Shown: positions 5,123 to 5,335 of the stretch, piece by piece
Layout of the letters: every line of letters begins with the position of its first letter
Numbering within the stretch: position 1 is the stretch's first letter
Assembly (NCBI GenBank): GCA_910588795.1
Contig: CAJURI010000090.1
Span: 1-5,335, forward strand
DNA length: 5,335 bases
Direction of reading: 5' to 3'
From: an uncultured Duncaniella sp.
Lineage (GTDB): Bacteria; Bacteroidota; Bacteroidia; Bacteroidales; Muribaculaceae
The notes under the pieces: generated by a model
Databases searched by the model: none
Seen by the model: only the letters and a program-made list of their open reading frames with translations
Told to the model about the DNA's origin: nothing
Program-made: the position numbers and the translations under genes

Positions 5123-5335
5123 CTCAATTTCTCTCTCATCATCACCCCCGGCGGAGTATAAACCGCCCCATGCCGCTCACTCTTTTTCCTTTTTTGACCA
5201 ATTTGTTGGGCAAAAGTTCTTCATTCATAGCCTTAGTGGAACAATCTGCCAAATTACACGCCCGTCGCAGGAACGCTATAAATAGGAGCAGCGGCGTAGT
5301 TCCGTGGCAGGGCTAACCGAATATCCGACAGACTC
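5123..5335. other. Right-edge intergenic region without a supportable gene
   Basis: These 213 bases hold no clear gene. GGCGG (5150-5154) and CCGCC (5163-5167) form a 5-bp stem, and pyrimidine-rich runs follow at 5181-5197 on the plus strand. They lie too far from the stem for a convincing terminator. On the minus strand a frame open from the window edge ends at TAA 5254-5256 after 26 codons and reads ...LPRNYAAAPIYSVPATGV. It could be the end of an upstream gene, but it is too short to judge. Confidence 0.4.

Noticed and set aside
3708..5285. 525-codon plus-strand frame
   Set aside because: Shadow of the ABC ATPase gene in GC-rich DNA; the opposite strand has complete, ordered ABC motifs.

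Overview
The window looks like chromosomal DNA from a member of the Bacteroidales. The evidence is Bacteroidetes-type promoter elements (TTTG-N19-TATATTTG before the first gene, TAACTTTG before the other two transcription units), no Shine-Dalgarno-like sequence at the starts, and the typical Bacteroidales form of the glycolytic phosphoglycerate mutase. The fairly GC-rich codon use would suit a Muribaculaceae-like gut lineage, but that placement is inference.

Layout. Positions 1-639 are AT-rich and hold no convincing gene. Instead they contain a large, diverged inverted repeat with an axis near 297, a central stem-loop, a tandem 18-bp repeat and a leftward promoter-like element. A consensus promoter at 640-670 then drives a two-gene rightward operon whose first ATG lies only a few bases past the predicted transcription start. 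The operon encodes a zeta-toxin/COG4185-type P-loop kinase (677-1231) and, overlapping it by ATGA, an unrecognised 61-residue protein (1228-1413) that is a candidate antitoxin. The operon runs almost directly into a very long hairpin (1418-1544), which it shares as a probable bidirectional terminator with the convergent gene gpmI.

The rest of the window reads leftward. gpmI (1603-3120) encodes cofactor-independent phosphoglycerate mutase with all catalytic residues visible. Upstream of its promoter lies an approximately 350-bp non-coding element with 34-bp terminal inverted repeats (3250-3599), interpreted as a MITE-like non-autonomous mobile element and rich in internal hairpins. Beyond it is a gene (3657-5093) for a double ABC ATPase of the ModF type, with a degenerate first nucleotide-binding domain and an intact second one. 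Its promoter lies at about 5115-5122. The last ~200 bases contain no supportable gene.

The genes do not form one pathway. gpmI and the ABC ATPase are housekeeping-type genes on separate promoters. The accessory signal is in the probable toxin-antitoxin operon, the inverted-repeat region before it and the MITE-like element. The least explained pieces are the 61-residue partner protein, the palindromic 57-500 region and the 44-bp-stem hairpin.
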